Assembly: GCA_035544875.1 (NCBI GenBank)
Contig: DASZZP010000086.1
Location: 1-64,000, forward strand
Source of the DNA: JASLEW01 sp035544875
GTDB lineage: Bacteria; Acidobacteriota; Thermoanaerobaculia; Multivoradales; UBA5704
DNA length: 64,000 nucleotides
Direction of reading: 5' to 3'
The translations under genes were made by a program, and so were the position numbers. Below, piece after piece: positions 17,770-26,638 of the stretch. The notes beneath the pieces were generated by a model. It worked only from the letters and a program-made list of their open reading frames with translations, was not told where the DNA came from and searched no databases. Each line of letters begins with the position of its first letter. The stretch's first letter is position 1.

Positions 17770-18663
17770 ATGGCGCCGCCTGCCGATCCGCCCGCCGAAC
17801 CGCCCGCCGAACCGCCCGCCCCAGAGCCGTCCAAGAGCCCAGCTGATCCCGGCTCCGCTGGAGTCCCGGCGGCCGAGGCGGAGGTTTCCCGCCGCAGCGG
17901 CGAGCCGCCACGCTGGGGCAAGGGGACGGAGAGCGGCGAGGAAGGCCGCTTCCTCGAAGGTCCCAAGACACGCACCTCAGAGCTGCGCCGGCTGCTGCGG
18001 ATCGGGCTCGATTTCATACGCGGCTTCCGCGCCCTCCATTTCGTCGGTCCCTGCGTCACCGTCTTCGGCTCGGCGCGCTTCACCGAGGAGCATCGCTACT
18101 ACGCCCTGGCGCGCGAGATGGGGCAGCGGCTCGGCAGGTGCGGATTCACCGTGATGACGGGCGGCGGGCCGGGGATCATGGAGGCGGCCAACCGCGGCGC
18201 CCACGACGTGGGGGCGCGCTCGGTCGGCCTCAACATCGTGCTGCCCAAGGAGCAGCGGCACAACGACTATCTCGATCTCTGGCTCGAGTTCCGCTACTTC
18301 TTCGTCCGCAAGGTGATGCTGGTCAAGTACTCGTATGCCTTCGTCGTCCTGCCCGGCGGCTTCGGCACGATGGACGAGATCTTCGAGACCGCCACCCTGA
18401 TCCAGACCGGCAAGATCCGCGACTTCCCGCTGGTGCTGATGGGCGTCGACTTCTGGCAGCCGCTGCTCGAGCTCTTCGAGAAGCGCATGATCCCCGAGGG
18501 CACGATCTCGCCGGTCGACCTCGAGCGCCTCCTGGTCACCGACTCGCCGGAGGAAGCCATGAGCCGCATCATGCAAGCGGTGACCGAATTCGGCCTGGTC
18601 TGGGAGCGCCAGCCCCGCTGGTACCTGGGCGAGTCGAAGACCGGGGCCGCCGAGCGGGTCTAG
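17770..18663 (+). CDS. LOG-family Rossmann-fold protein (TIGR00730 type)
   Basis: A 297-residue protein with the lysine-decarboxylase-like signature GGGPGIMEAANRGA and PGGFGTMDE, the nucleotide-5'-monophosphate phosphoribohydrolase (LOG) active-site motifs. Such enzymes release free bases from nucleoside monophosphates, including cytokinin-type nucleotides. An unusual Pro/Ala/Glu-rich extension of about 75 residues precedes the domain, including tandem PPAE units. ATG start; divergent from the S51-like gene 164 bp away. Confidence 0.88.
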   Translation: MAPPADPPAEPPAEPPAPEPSKSPADPGSAGVPAAEAEVSRRSGEPPRWGKGTESGEEGRFLEGPKTRTSELRRLLRIGLDFIRGFRALHFVGPCVTVFGSARFTEEHRYYALAREMGQRLGRCGFTVMTGGGPGIMEAANRGAHDVGARSVGLNIVLPKEQRHNDYLDLWLEFRYFFVRKVMLVKYSYAFVVLPGGFGTMDEIFETATLIQTGKIRDFPLVLMGVDFWQPLLELFEKRMIPEGTISPVDLERLLVTDSPEEAMSRIMQAVTEFGLVWERQPRWYLGESKTGAAERV

Positions 18664-18729
18664 ACGCTGGCGTCAGGGCGGCTGGCCGAAGATCGCGCCG
18701 GCCGCGATCAGTCCCAGATCACCCTCGAG

Positions 18730-20055
18730 TCATAGCAATCGGCTGGCCAGGTTGGCGAGCTCGGAGCGCTCGCCTTTTTCCAGGTTTACATGGGTGTAGA
18801 GCGCGTTGCCCTTGGTGCGGTCGATCAGGTAGGAGAGGCCGTTGGTGTGGGCATCGAGGTAGGGGGTGTCGATCTGGAAGATGTCGCCGGTCAAGACGAC
18901 CTTGGTGCGCTCGCCGGCGCGCGTGATGATGGTCTTGATCTCGTGCGGCGTCAGGTTCTGCGCTTCGTCGACGATGAAGATCACGTTGGCGAAGCTGCGC
19001 CCGCGGATATAGGCGAGCGGCACGATGTGCAGCTTCTCGCTTTCGACCAGCTCTTCGACTTTCTTGTACTCGCGCTCTTTCTCGCCGTATTGGTTCTTGA
19101 TGATCGAGAGGTTGTCCCACAGCGGCTGCATGTAGGGGTCGATCTTGGAGTGGATGTCGCCCGGCAGGAAGCCCAGGTCGCGGTTCGACAGCGGCACGAT
19201 GGGGCGCGCCAGGTAGATCTGGCGGTATAGGCGGCGCTGTTCGAGCGCTCCGGCCAGGGCAAGAAGCGTCTTGCCGGTGCCGGCGGCGCCGGAGAGCGTC
19301 ACCAGCGGCACCTCGGGATTGAGCACCGCATGCAGGGCGAAGGTCTGCTCGGCATTGCGCGGCGAGATGCCGTAGGCGAGCGGCTTGACCACCCGCTCGA
19401 GGCGATGGAGGCGCGGGTTGTAGTAGGCGAGTCCTGACTTCCCGCTGCTCCGGAGAATGAAGTAATGGTTGGCTGGCGGCGCCTCGGCCAGCAGCTCCTC
19501 GACCGGCAGCCATTCTTCGCGATAGAGGCGGTCGATCAGCGCCGGGTTCTCCACCTCCAGCTCGCTCTTGCCCTTGTACAGGTGATCGAGATCCTTGATC
19601 TTGACCGTTTCGTAGTCTTCGGCCGGCACGCTCAAGGCTCTCGCCTTGAGGCGCAGGTTGATGTCCTTGCTGACCAGGACGACCTTGCGTTCCGGCTCGC
19701 GCCGCGCCAGCGCCAGCACCGAGTTGAGGATGCGGTGGTCCGCCTTCTTGCCGAACACCTCGGCCGAATCGGGCTGGCCGCCCTCTTCGGTGAGCACCCG
19801 GAAGCGTCCGTGGGCGGCGCCGTTCAGCGGGATCCACTCAGCCAGCATGTTGCGGTGCGATAGCCGGTCGAGCTGGCGGATGAACTCGCGCGCCTGGAGG
19901 TTGAGGACCGAGTTGCCCTTCTTGAACTGGTCAAGCTCTTCGAGCACGGAAATGGGAATGGCGACGTCGTGCTCCTGGAAGTTCAGAATGGCGTTGAAGT
20001 CGTAGAGGATGACCGAGGTATCGAGGACGAAGATCTTGGGTAGACTTCCGGGCAT
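18730..20055 (-). CDS. PIN-domain / PhoH-like ATPase
   Basis: A 441-residue fusion. The PIN ribonuclease domain comes first (about 1-150, starting IFVLDTSVILYD with the first acidic residue), then a PhoH-type ATPase (about 225-430) with Walker A GAAGTGKT and Walker B VIFIVDEAQNL. This architecture (PhoH2/YlaK type) unwinds and cleaves RNA. ATG start at 20055. Convergent with the LOG gene (66 bp apart). Upstream lies a repeat-bearing gap shared with the toxin-antitoxin remnant. No membrane segments; cytoplasmic. Confidence 0.92.
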   Translation of the reverse strand: MPGSLPKIFVLDTSVILYDFNAILNFQEHDVAIPISVLEELDQFKKGNSVLNLQAREFIRQLDRLSHRNMLAEWIPLNGAAHGRFRVLTEEGGQPDSAEVFGKKADHRILNSVLALARREPERKVVLVSKDINLRLKARALSVPAEDYETVKIKDLDHLYKGKSELEVENPALIDRLYREEWLPVEELLAEAPPANHYFILRSSGKSGLAYYNPRLHRLERVVKPLAYGISPRNAEQTFALHAVLNPEVPLVTLSGAAGTGKTLLALAGALEQRRLYRQIYLARPIVPLSNRDLGFLPGDIHSKIDPYMQPLWDNLSIIKNQYGEKEREYKKVEELVESEKLHIVPLAYIRGRSFANVIFIVDEAQNLTPHEIKTIITRAGERTKVVLTGDIFQIDTPYLDAHTNGLSYLIDRTKGNALYTHVNLEKGERSELANLASRLL

Positions 20056-20202
20056 GGGGCCTCGTCGGTTCCGGTCGGGTGGCAGTCTCCGCTAGTGCGA
20101 GCCGCTGCCGCGAGATTAGCACGAAGAGGGCGCGGGTCTCCCTCCGTCCTGGCCCTGTCGGCCCTGTCCTGGGGGGAGGAGGACCACCATACCGAGCGGG
20201 CC

Positions 20203-20305
20203 GCGCCCTCTCCAGGGGTCGCGCTCAATGCACCAGCTTCGTGGAGGTGGCGAGGAACGACGCCGCGGCTGGATCTGCAGTGAGTGAGACCCCTGAAGAG
20301 GGCGC
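20203..20305. repeat. Long imperfect hairpin repeat E2
   Basis: Two 29-bp arms (20203-20231, 20277-20305) are inverted repeats with four mismatches around a 45-base centre. It is homologous to the element at 5271-5371, sharing the centre TGCACCAGCTTCGT and the GCTGGAT segment. Where the two copies differ in one arm the other arm often changes too. The 313 bp between the PIN-PhoH start and the antitoxin start hold this element and nothing else recognisable. Confidence 0.75.
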
Positions 20306-20368
20306 TCTCGGCGGGAGGGGACCTCGACCTCCCGAGATGGGCAGGACTCCAACTGATATGCTGAGCCT

Positions 20369-20611
20369 GTGACAGCGCGCGCCGAACAGTTGCTCTGCGA
20401 AGCCTTGAAGCTGCCCACCGGCGAACGGGCTGACGTTGCCGCTGAGCTGTTGGCCAGCCTGGACGAACCGGCCGAACCTCCGGCCGATGTCGAGGCTGCT
20501 TGGGCAGAGGAAATCGAGAAGCGAGCGCGGCGGGTTCTTGCCGGTGAAGCCACGGGAGTTCCCTGGCCCGAAGTGCGCCGCCGACTTGAAGAGACGCTCC
20601 GAAGGCGGTGA
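20369..20611 (+). CDS. Addiction-module antitoxin (TIGR02574-like)
   Basis: An 80-residue acidic helical protein (EALKLPTGERADVAAELLAS, then AAWAEEIEKRARRVLAGE and WPEVRRRLEETL), the sequence pattern of the small antitoxin component TIGR02574 that pairs with RelE/ParE toxins. GTG start. Its stop overlaps the GTG of the toxin remnant (GTGA), the usual toxin-antitoxin coupling. Since the toxin behind it is broken, the antitoxin is probably an orphan. Confidence 0.75.
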   Translation: MTARAEQLLCEALKLPTGERADVAAELLASLDEPAEPPADVEAAWAEEIEKRARRVLAGEATGVPWPEVRRRLEETLRRR

Positions 20612-20794
20612 AAAAGCCGCTCCGGACAGACGATGAGGCCGGCTCTTGCCGTCCGGCGTGCCCCCGTGAATCGCTTCCCGTACCAAGTGGTCTACGTCGA
20701 GACCGACGACACGCTCTGGATCCTGGCCTTCGCCCATGATCGCCGAAGGCCACGCTATTGGCTTCCCCGGGTTGACCTTCGTCGCGCACCCTGA
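20608..20794 (+). pseudogene. RelE/ParE-type toxin, internally deleted remnant
   Basis: Reading from the GTG that overlaps the antitoxin stop gives a toxin-like N-terminus of about 11 residues (VKKPLRTDDEA). A different frame then continues with the typical toxin C-terminus (VRRAPVNRFPYQVVYVETDD, then LWILAFAHDRRRPRYW) to a TGA at 20792-20794. The middle, about 45-50 residues in intact relatives, is missing and the frame is lost. A short ORF from the ATG at 20633 could still make only the 53-residue C-terminal part. Confidence 0.75.
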
Positions 20795-20925
20795 GCTCAT
20801 TGCCGCTCGCGCCCCCGCTGTCAAGTGACACCTACCTCGATGAGATAAGGCGACACCTACCGGGTTCTGATGTCCGGGGCGCGGTGCTGGTTGCGCCACA
20901 GCCCCGGGTGTGCACAATTCCCTGC

Positions 20926-21996
20926 GTGCGCGACGACCCGGTCTCCCCCCCTTCCTCCTCATCCGTCCCCCGGCTCGCCGCGTTCGCGCCGCGGCTCCAG
21001 GTGCTGGGCGCGGCGGCGCTTTTCTCGACCGGCGGAGCGGCGATCAAGGCGGTGCAGCTGGGGGGCTGGCAGGTGGCCAGTCTGCGCTCCGGGGTCGCGG
21101 CCCTGGCCCTGCTGGCGATCGTGCCGGCAGCGCGCCGTCGGCCCACCGTCCGCGTCCTGGCAGTGGCGGCGACCTATGCGCTGACCATGATCCTCTTCGT
21201 CTTGGCCAACAAGCTCACCACCGCGGCGAGCACCATCTTCCTGCAGTCGACCGCCCCGCTCTACGTATTGCTGCTCTCGCCCTGGCTCCTGGGCGAACGC
21301 CTCCGCCGCCGCGATCTCGTCTATATGGCGGTTCTCGCTCTCGGGCTGGGCATGCTCTTCGCTGGTCTCGACTCGGCTTCCGCCACCGCGCCAGATCCGC
21401 TGCGCGGCAACGCCCTGGCGGCGCTCTCCGGGCTGACCTGGGCGCTCACCATCATCGGCCTGCGCGCCCTCGGACGCGCGGCGCCGCCCGGCCTCGCCGG
21501 GGAGCCAAGGAGGACGGCTACGACCGTGGCGGCCGGGGTGGATACGGCGCCTGACCACGCGGCGCCCGAGCTGGCGGCGCGGGGGGAGCTGTGGTGGGGG
21601 GAGGCGGCCGGGGAGGCCGCGGCAGCGGCGCCGGTGCCGCGGGCGAGCTGGGCCGCGGCCGCCGCCGCGGTCTGGGGCAACGTCCTGGCCTGCGCGGCGG
21701 CGCTCCCCCTGGCCCTGCCGCTGGCGGCCGGCCGCCCGCTCGACTGGCTGGTGATCGCCTTCCTCGGCGTCTTCCAGATCGGTTGCGCCTACGCCCTCTT
21801 GACCCGCGGCATCGGCCACCTGCGGGCGCTCGAGGCGTCGCTGCTGCTGCTGCTCGAACCGGTTCTCAACCCGATCTGGGCCTGGCTCGCCCACGGCGAG
21901 CGGCCAGGCCCATGGGCGCTAGGAGGCGGCGCCCTCATCCTGGCCGCCACCGTGGTCCAATCGCTAGCCCGTGTCGGGACTCGGCTGCCCAAATAG
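20926..21996 (+). CDS. EamA/DMT-family transporter
   Basis: An inner-membrane exporter of about 356 residues with ten predicted hydrophobic helices in two EamA halves. Typical features are FLANKLTTAASTIFLQSTAP, LLLSPWLLGERLRRRD and LLLLEPVLNPIWAWLAHGE. Substrate unknown; the family moves amino acids, sugars or metabolites. GTG at 20926 was taken as start, with an alternative in-frame GTG at 20908; neither has a clear ribosome site. A Gly/Ala/Pro-rich loop of about 70 residues separates the two halves and is longer than usual. Confidence 0.85.
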   Translation: MRDDPVSPPSSSSVPRLAAFAPRLQVLGAAALFSTGGAAIKAVQLGGWQVASLRSGVAALALLAIVPAARRRPTVRVLAVAATYALTMILFVLANKLTTAASTIFLQSTAPLYVLLLSPWLLGERLRRRDLVYMAVLALGLGMLFAGLDSASATAPDPLRGNALAALSGLTWALTIIGLRALGRAAPPGLAGEPRRTATTVAAGVDTAPDHAAPELAARGELWWGEAAGEAAAAAPVPRASWAAAAAAVWGNVLACAAALPLALPLAAGRPLDWLVIAFLGVFQIGCAYALLTRGIGHLRALEASLLLLLEPVLNPIWAWLAHGERPGPWALGGGALILAATVVQSLARVGTRLPK

Positions 21997-22135
21997 ACTC
22001 GTTGGAGGCACGCGCGGCACGCCCGCAACGCCATCTGAGGGACACTTGATCCTTTGGAGTTTCATAGTAGAGTGGAGATCTCGATCGGGCCCCCCGGCTT
22101 CGTCGAGTTTCCAGCCGGGGTGCCGGTCGCTCTTG

Positions 22136-23263
22136 ATGCTCAGCCCTGTGCAGCGTCTCAAGATCGCCCTCTTTACCGAAGGGATGACTGTCAGTGTCGA
22201 GGCGTCCCGCCAGCTTGGCGCTGGCGAAGAGCGTCCGCTTACCTTGGCAGACTATGCATCAACTTCCGGTATCTCGATGGAGCTCGAAGGGGAGATCTGG
22301 GTCAATGCCCCGATTCCAGACTTCAATCCGAACTTCGTCGAGACACCGCCGCACCGGCTCGACTGCGAAGACGGCCAGTTCTGGGTCCGGTCGAAGGGCA
22401 TCGAGGTGCGGGCGTTGCCGGTTCCGGTTCCTTCGTATCATGACCAGCTCAACCGCTGGGGCGAGCCCTACCGCTCTCTCGCGATCACCCACACCGACCG
22501 CGTGCGGATCTCGCCGGTCGAGGGCTGCGCCATCGCCTGCCAGTTCTGCGATTTGCCCTACGAGTTCCACTACCGTAGGAAGCCGGTCGATTCGCTGGTC
22601 GACTCGGTGGCCCGGGCGGTGCGCGATCCGCTCCTCCCCGCCAAGCACGTGCTGATCTCAGGTGGAACGCCGCGCGCCGAGGACTACGAGTTCCTCAACG
22701 AAGTCTACGCGCGCGTCGCCGCGGTGTTCCCGCAGCTCGATGTGGACGTCATGATGGTCCCCATGCCGGGGTTGCTCGACCCTGAGCGGCTGCACGAGGC
22801 GGGCATTCACGGGCTTTCCATCAACCTCGAGCTCTGGAACCCGGAACGGGCCAGGGCCTTGATGCGGCCCAAGGCCCGGCTGGGAAGGGACCACTTCCTC
22901 GGATTCATCGCGCGAGCAGTGGAGATCTTTGGCGCTGGAAAAGTGCGTTCGCTTCTCGTCGCCGGCCTCGAGCCGATGGCGGACACCTTGCAAGCGGTCG
23001 AGGCCCTGGCTCAGCGCGGCTGCGATCCGGTCCTGAGCCCGTTCCGGCCCGACCCGTCGACGCCGCTGCGCCACACCGCGCCGCCCAGCATCGACTTTCT
23101 AGCCGAGCTCTACGAGCGCTCCGCCGAGACTGTCGATCGCCTCGGCGTCCGGCTCGGGCCGCGCTGCATCCCATGTCAGCACAATACCCTGACTTTCCCC
23201 GAGGACGCCTACCTGGCCCAGCCCGAAGCGCAGCACTCCGGCGCCGCGCTCTGGTCGGCCTGA
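22136..23263 (+). CDS. Radical SAM protein of unknown specificity
   Basis: A 375-residue protein with CAIACQFC (C131, C135, C138), the cluster motif, and SGGTPR as the SAM-binding GGE-like motif. A 130-residue N-terminal region without recognised domain precedes it. Near the C-terminus RCIPCQHNTLTFP offers two more cysteines that could bind a second cluster. ATG at 22136 was chosen because the protein-like sequence begins there. It is followed 183 bp later on the same strand by an aspartate-carbamoyltransferase-like gene, suggesting a joint biosynthetic role. I do not recognise the subfamily. Confidence 0.82.
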   Translation: MLSPVQRLKIALFTEGMTVSVEASRQLGAGEERPLTLADYASTSGISMELEGEIWVNAPIPDFNPNFVETPPHRLDCEDGQFWVRSKGIEVRALPVPVPSYHDQLNRWGEPYRSLAITHTDRVRISPVEGCAIACQFCDLPYEFHYRRKPVDSLVDSVARAVRDPLLPAKHVLISGGTPRAEDYEFLNEVYARVAAVFPQLDVDVMMVPMPGLLDPERLHEAGIHGLSINLELWNPERARALMRPKARLGRDHFLGFIARAVEIFGAGKVRSLLVAGLEPMADTLQAVEALAQRGCDPVLSPFRPDPSTPLRHTAPPSIDFLAELYERSAETVDRLGVRLGPRCIPCQHNTLTFPEDAYLAQPEAQHSGAALWSA

Positions 23264-23356
23264 GCCCACTTCCACCGGCGCCGTGCTGATGTCCGGCCGT
23301 AGGACCTCGACCGGACCTTCCCTTCCCCCACAGTCAGCGATGACAGGCGGCGCGGC

Positions 23357-23450
23357 GGTTTTCGCCTCTCATGGCCGAGGCGGTATAGCCGGCCCGATGA
23401 CCGGTTCGCCTCTCGTGATCCGGCAGGCGCCGTTGGTTCGCCTCTGATGA
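23357..23450. repeat. Threefold direct repeat before the carbamoyltransferase-like gene
   Basis: GGTTTTCGCCTCTCATG (23357), GGTTCGCCTCTCGTG (23403) and GGTTCGCCTCTGATG (23435) are spaced about 46 and 32 bp apart. The last contains the start codon. They could be operator-like sites or duplicated leader DNA. Confidence 0.4.
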
Positions 23451-24418
23451 CGCCGGCGGCGGGGTTGGGTCACCTCTTCTCGGTCGACGATCTCGGCCGC
23501 GGCGGGGTCCTTGCGCTCCTCGATCGCGCTGCGCGGCTCGCCGCCACGCCGGCGCGCCGCGGCCGCTGCGCCGCCGGGCGACTCCTGGGGCTTCTCTTCT
23601 TCCAGCCATCGACCCGCACCCGCTTCGGCTTCCACGCGGCGATGGCGCGGCTGCGAGGAACTGCGATCGAGCTCGGGGCGAGCAAGCATCAGCCCGGCAT
23701 GTCCGAGCCCGAGTCGCTGACCGACACGGTGCGCTGCGTCTCGGCCTACTGCGACGCGCTGGTGCTCCGCCATCCCTCGACCGAGGAGGTCCAGGCCGCC
23801 CTGGCAGCCTCGTCGGTCCCGGTCGTCAACGGGGGAAGCGGCGTCGAACACCATCCGACCCAGACCGTGATCGACCTCTTCGCCATCCGCAATCGGCTCG
23901 GCCGGCTCGACGGCCTGAAGATCGGTGTCGTGGGAGCCCTACTCGGCTCCCGCGCCGCCCGCTCGCTGGTGCGCGCCCTCGTCTACTTCCCGCCCTCCGA
24001 GCTGCGTCTGATGGCGCCGCCGGGCCACCAGCTTCCAGACCACCTGCTCGCCGCCTTCATTCCGCGAGCGGTCCACACCGGCGACCAACTCGCCCTGGAT
24101 GGTCTCGAAGTGGTCTATATGGCTGGTCTCCCCGCCAGCGAGGGTGGCTCCTGCCTCCAGGCCGAGGTCCGGGCGCGTTTTCGCCTCACTGCCGAAGCGG
24201 CCAGCGCCCTCCAACCGCGGGCCGTGATCCTGGATCCCCTCCCGCGGATCGACGAGATTCATCCGCAAGTGGACGCCTTGCCGCAGGCCGGGTACTTCGA
24301 GCAGAGTCGCCTTGGCCTCTTCGTGCGCATGGCCGTGCTCGAAAGCGCTCTGCTTAACGAGAATAGATCGGGTGTCTGGTCGCGGCCTCGATCGGCCCCC
24401 GAGCCGGTGCCGGAGTAG
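23447..24418 (+). CDS. Aspartate/ornithine carbamoyltransferase-like enzyme
   Basis: A 323-residue transcarbamoylase fold. The carbamoyl-phosphate motif STRTR is intact in FQPSTRTRFGFHAAMARLRG. The second block is RHPSTEE, and the third EHHPTQTVIDLF matches the HPTQ motif. The aspartate-loop motif HPLPR reads DPLPRIDEI, so its His is replaced by Asp, and the Glu after STRTR-x-x-F is replaced by His. These changes suggest an altered second substrate rather than housekeeping PyrB; no pyrimidine genes lie nearby. ATG start, which is itself part of the third copy of a short direct repeat. Paired with the radical SAM gene upstream. Confidence 0.8.
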   Translation: MTPAAGLGHLFSVDDLGRGGVLALLDRAARLAATPARRGRCAAGRLLGLLFFQPSTRTRFGFHAAMARLRGTAIELGASKHQPGMSEPESLTDTVRCVSAYCDALVLRHPSTEEVQAALAASSVPVVNGGSGVEHHPTQTVIDLFAIRNRLGRLDGLKIGVVGALLGSRAARSLVRALVYFPPSELRLMAPPGHQLPDHLLAAFIPRAVHTGDQLALDGLEVVYMAGLPASEGGSCLQAEVRARFRLTAEAASALQPRAVILDPLPRIDEIHPQVDALPQAGYFEQSRLGLFVRMAVLESALLNENRSGVWSRPRSAPEPVPE

Positions 24419-24445
24419 TGGTCGCCGGAGTGGCGGCGCCGCCCC

Positions 24446-26638
24446 TCAGCCGATCGCCGCCACTCCCGGGGGAAGCGGGCCGTTGTTGAGATTCTTGCAG
24501 CCGCGCTCGAGCTCGACCAACTCCCAGCTCGAAGCGTCTCCCGAGCAGTAATAGACACCGCAGTCGGCGCTGAAGAGAACCCACTTGCGCGGGCCGCCGA
24601 CGGATTTCTTTGGACGCAGTCGTGTAAGCCTCGATAGGACGACATTGCCACCGGTAAACGAGATCGGGCCGGCCAGAGCAAGATTATGGAGGGTTAGCTG
24701 AGTGAGCTGACAGCCCTCGAAAGCGAGCGCCCCGCAAGTGCTGGCAAGGATGCCGAGCGATGACGGTTTCTCCCCAGAAATCGTGAAAGGATCCCCCTTG
24801 GAATCTGGCCAGAACTCACAGTCGCGAAACATGACGCCGTCCAGCTGGCAGCCGCGGAAGCCCCCGCCGATGAAGACGCAGCTCTTGAAGATGGAGCCTT
24901 GGAGGCGACACCTGTAAAACTCCACCGATTCGAAGACCGCTTGCTTTCCGTCGAGCGGCGCGATGACGCAGCCTTCCCAGTGCAGGTAGCGCAACTGATC
25001 CCGCGAATCTTGCAGATTCGCCGGCGAGGCGCCCGCACGCTGAAGCGGACGGATCAGGATCGGGGAGACGCCCCGGACAGTGACTAGCGAGGAGAGGCAA
25101 TCGTCCCATGTGCCGCGTCTCGATTCCGCCCAGTCGGTAAAGGCACGCCCCAGCCGGTCGTGCACGAGCTCCCAGCTTCCCGCTTGATTGACCATCCTGA
25201 CCGTGGGACTGAAGATCGGCTTGAGGATATTGCCCTTTTGCAATCTCCTCAAAGTTTCCCGGAAAGCCACGAAGAGAACGTCGGCCGTCGCTGCTGGGGT
25301 CCCCCATTTGCTCTCCAGGGCGGCACCCGACAACCGCGTTAGGTTTTCCGCGTTACGTTCACAGCTCAACGCTAGCTCCGGGGTGTTCAGCGCATCGCCG
25401 TCGAGGATGCGGATCTTCTGTCTCTGGCCCGGATCGTTGAGCCCCAGATCCCAGATCTCATCGCCGAGTGACTTGCGGAATAGATCGGACTGCTCCAGGG
25501 CCACCTTGAAGTCTCCCGAGGAGAGATGGGGGGCGAGTCGAACCGCGATGCGATGGACGAGGCCCGTGAGCTCCGATTCTTCAAGCCGCCCGTCTCCCCG
25601 TGCGCTCGGATTCTCGTCAAGGGCACGCGTGATCCATCGTTGCAGCGCGTTGCCCGCAATCACCGCGGGCTCGGGGCCGTACTTCTCGCGGTAGCACTCG
25701 AGGCACGTCTCATCCACGACAATGGGGGCCTCCGAAAGGCCGCCGCACTCCAAATATAGCTCGCGAAGCACCGCCTGAAGAGAAAGAAGATCGGGGCCGC
25801 TCATGCCGTCAGGTTCCGCTGGCTCTTCCTGACCCCGCCGCGGCCCACCTTTGCGCAGCCATTCCAAGATCTGGTCTACCACGCGATCTTCGATCACGGC
25901 GTTCACCACGCTCGACGCGTCGCGGATCACCTCTCGAATCTCCTGCTGGGCCATGGGGGCAAGGAAGAAAGTGCGCGCGACGAGGCCACCGATCTGGTTC
26001 TCGAGCTGACGGAGATCGGCGATGTGCTCAATGCGGAGCGACAGGAGAAGTCTTAGGGGAAGCTCTGACTCGAAAAACTCACGAATATTCTCAGTCACCC
26101 GCTTGGCGGTCTGCTCGCCCGCCCGCAGGATCTCTTCCAGTTGATCGAAGACCAGGATAAGACCTCCTGCTTCCTTGCAGATTTCCTCCACAATGGCATG
26201 TATGTCTATGTTGTCTCCGGCCGCCCGGATAGCGCGAAGGACGATCTGCTTGTCATTCTGCGCCTGCTCGCTGTCCTTCGACCAGAAGTCGAAGGCCTCC
26301 GCCGCGTCCGTCATTTGGGTCACGATCATCTCGGGTAGGTTGGCGCCTCGAGCGGTACCCCAGTCACGCAGCACGAGAACCGGCCACTCCTTCCTGCGTT
26401 CCTCCTTTGCGGTATCGACGCGGTACCTGCGCAGGCGCAAGAGCGGCACTACTCCGGCGCGCAGCAGAGAGGTCTTGCCCGCCCCACTTCCGCCGCTGAG
26501 CAACGACAGGCGGTGAGCGACGACGCGGCGGTAGACTTCCCGAACCTCGGAGTTCCGGCCGAAGAAGAACTGCCATTCGTCTTCGCGATATGGTCGCGGA
26601 CCGGGCCAGGGGACGCGCTCTTTATCGGATCGCGTCAT
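24446..26638 (-). CDS. STAND NTPase with pentapeptide-repeat C-terminus
   Basis: A 730-residue signal-transduction NTPase. It begins with the nSTAND-type lead WPGPRPYREDEWQFFFGR, followed by Walker A GGSGAGKT (49-56), Walker B LILVFDQLEEIL and a winged-helix region with WELVHDRLGRAF. The C-terminal sensor is a pentapeptide-repeat solenoid: aromatic or leucine residues recur every fifth position (F569, F574, L579, F584, F589, F594, L599, F604, F609), with a second short run after 640. The ATG overlaps the stop of the SIR2-like gene (ATGA). STAND NTPases joined to SIR2 effectors are known antiphage systems; here the sensor is the unusual part. Codon use is less GC-biased than in neighbours, suggesting transfer. 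Confidence 0.87.
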   Translation of the reverse strand: MTRSDKERVPWPGPRPYREDEWQFFFGRNSEVREVYRRVVAHRLSLLSGGSGAGKTSLLRAGVVPLLRLRRYRVDTAKEERRKEWPVLVLRDWGTARGANLPEMIVTQMTDAAEAFDFWSKDSEQAQNDKQIVLRAIRAAGDNIDIHAIVEEICKEAGGLILVFDQLEEILRAGEQTAKRVTENIREFFESELPLRLLLSLRIEHIADLRQLENQIGGLVARTFFLAPMAQQEIREVIRDASSVVNAVIEDRVVDQILEWLRKGGPRRGQEEPAEPDGMSGPDLLSLQAVLRELYLECGGLSEAPIVVDETCLECYREKYGPEPAVIAGNALQRWITRALDENPSARGDGRLEESELTGLVHRIAVRLAPHLSSGDFKVALEQSDLFRKSLGDEIWDLGLNDPGQRQKIRILDGDALNTPELALSCERNAENLTRLSGAALESKWGTPAATADVLFVAFRETLRRLQKGNILKPIFSPTVRMVNQAGSWELVHDRLGRAFTDWAESRRGTWDDCLSSLVTVRGVSPILIRPLQRAGASPANLQDSRDQLRYLHWEGCVIAPLDGKQAVFESVEFYRCRLQGSIFKSCVFIGGGFRGCQLDGVMFRDCEFWPDSKGDPFTISGEKPSSLGILASTCGALAFEGCQLTQLTLHNLALAGPISFTGGNVVLSRLTRLRPKKSVGGPRKWVLFSADCGVYYCSGDASSWELVELERGCKNLNNGPLPPGVAAIG

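Noticed and set aside
23447..24418. Assignment of the carbamoyltransferase-like gene as housekeeping pyrB
   Set aside because: Changed HPLPR and post-STRTR residues and the absence of pyrimidine genes nearby make that name unsafe.
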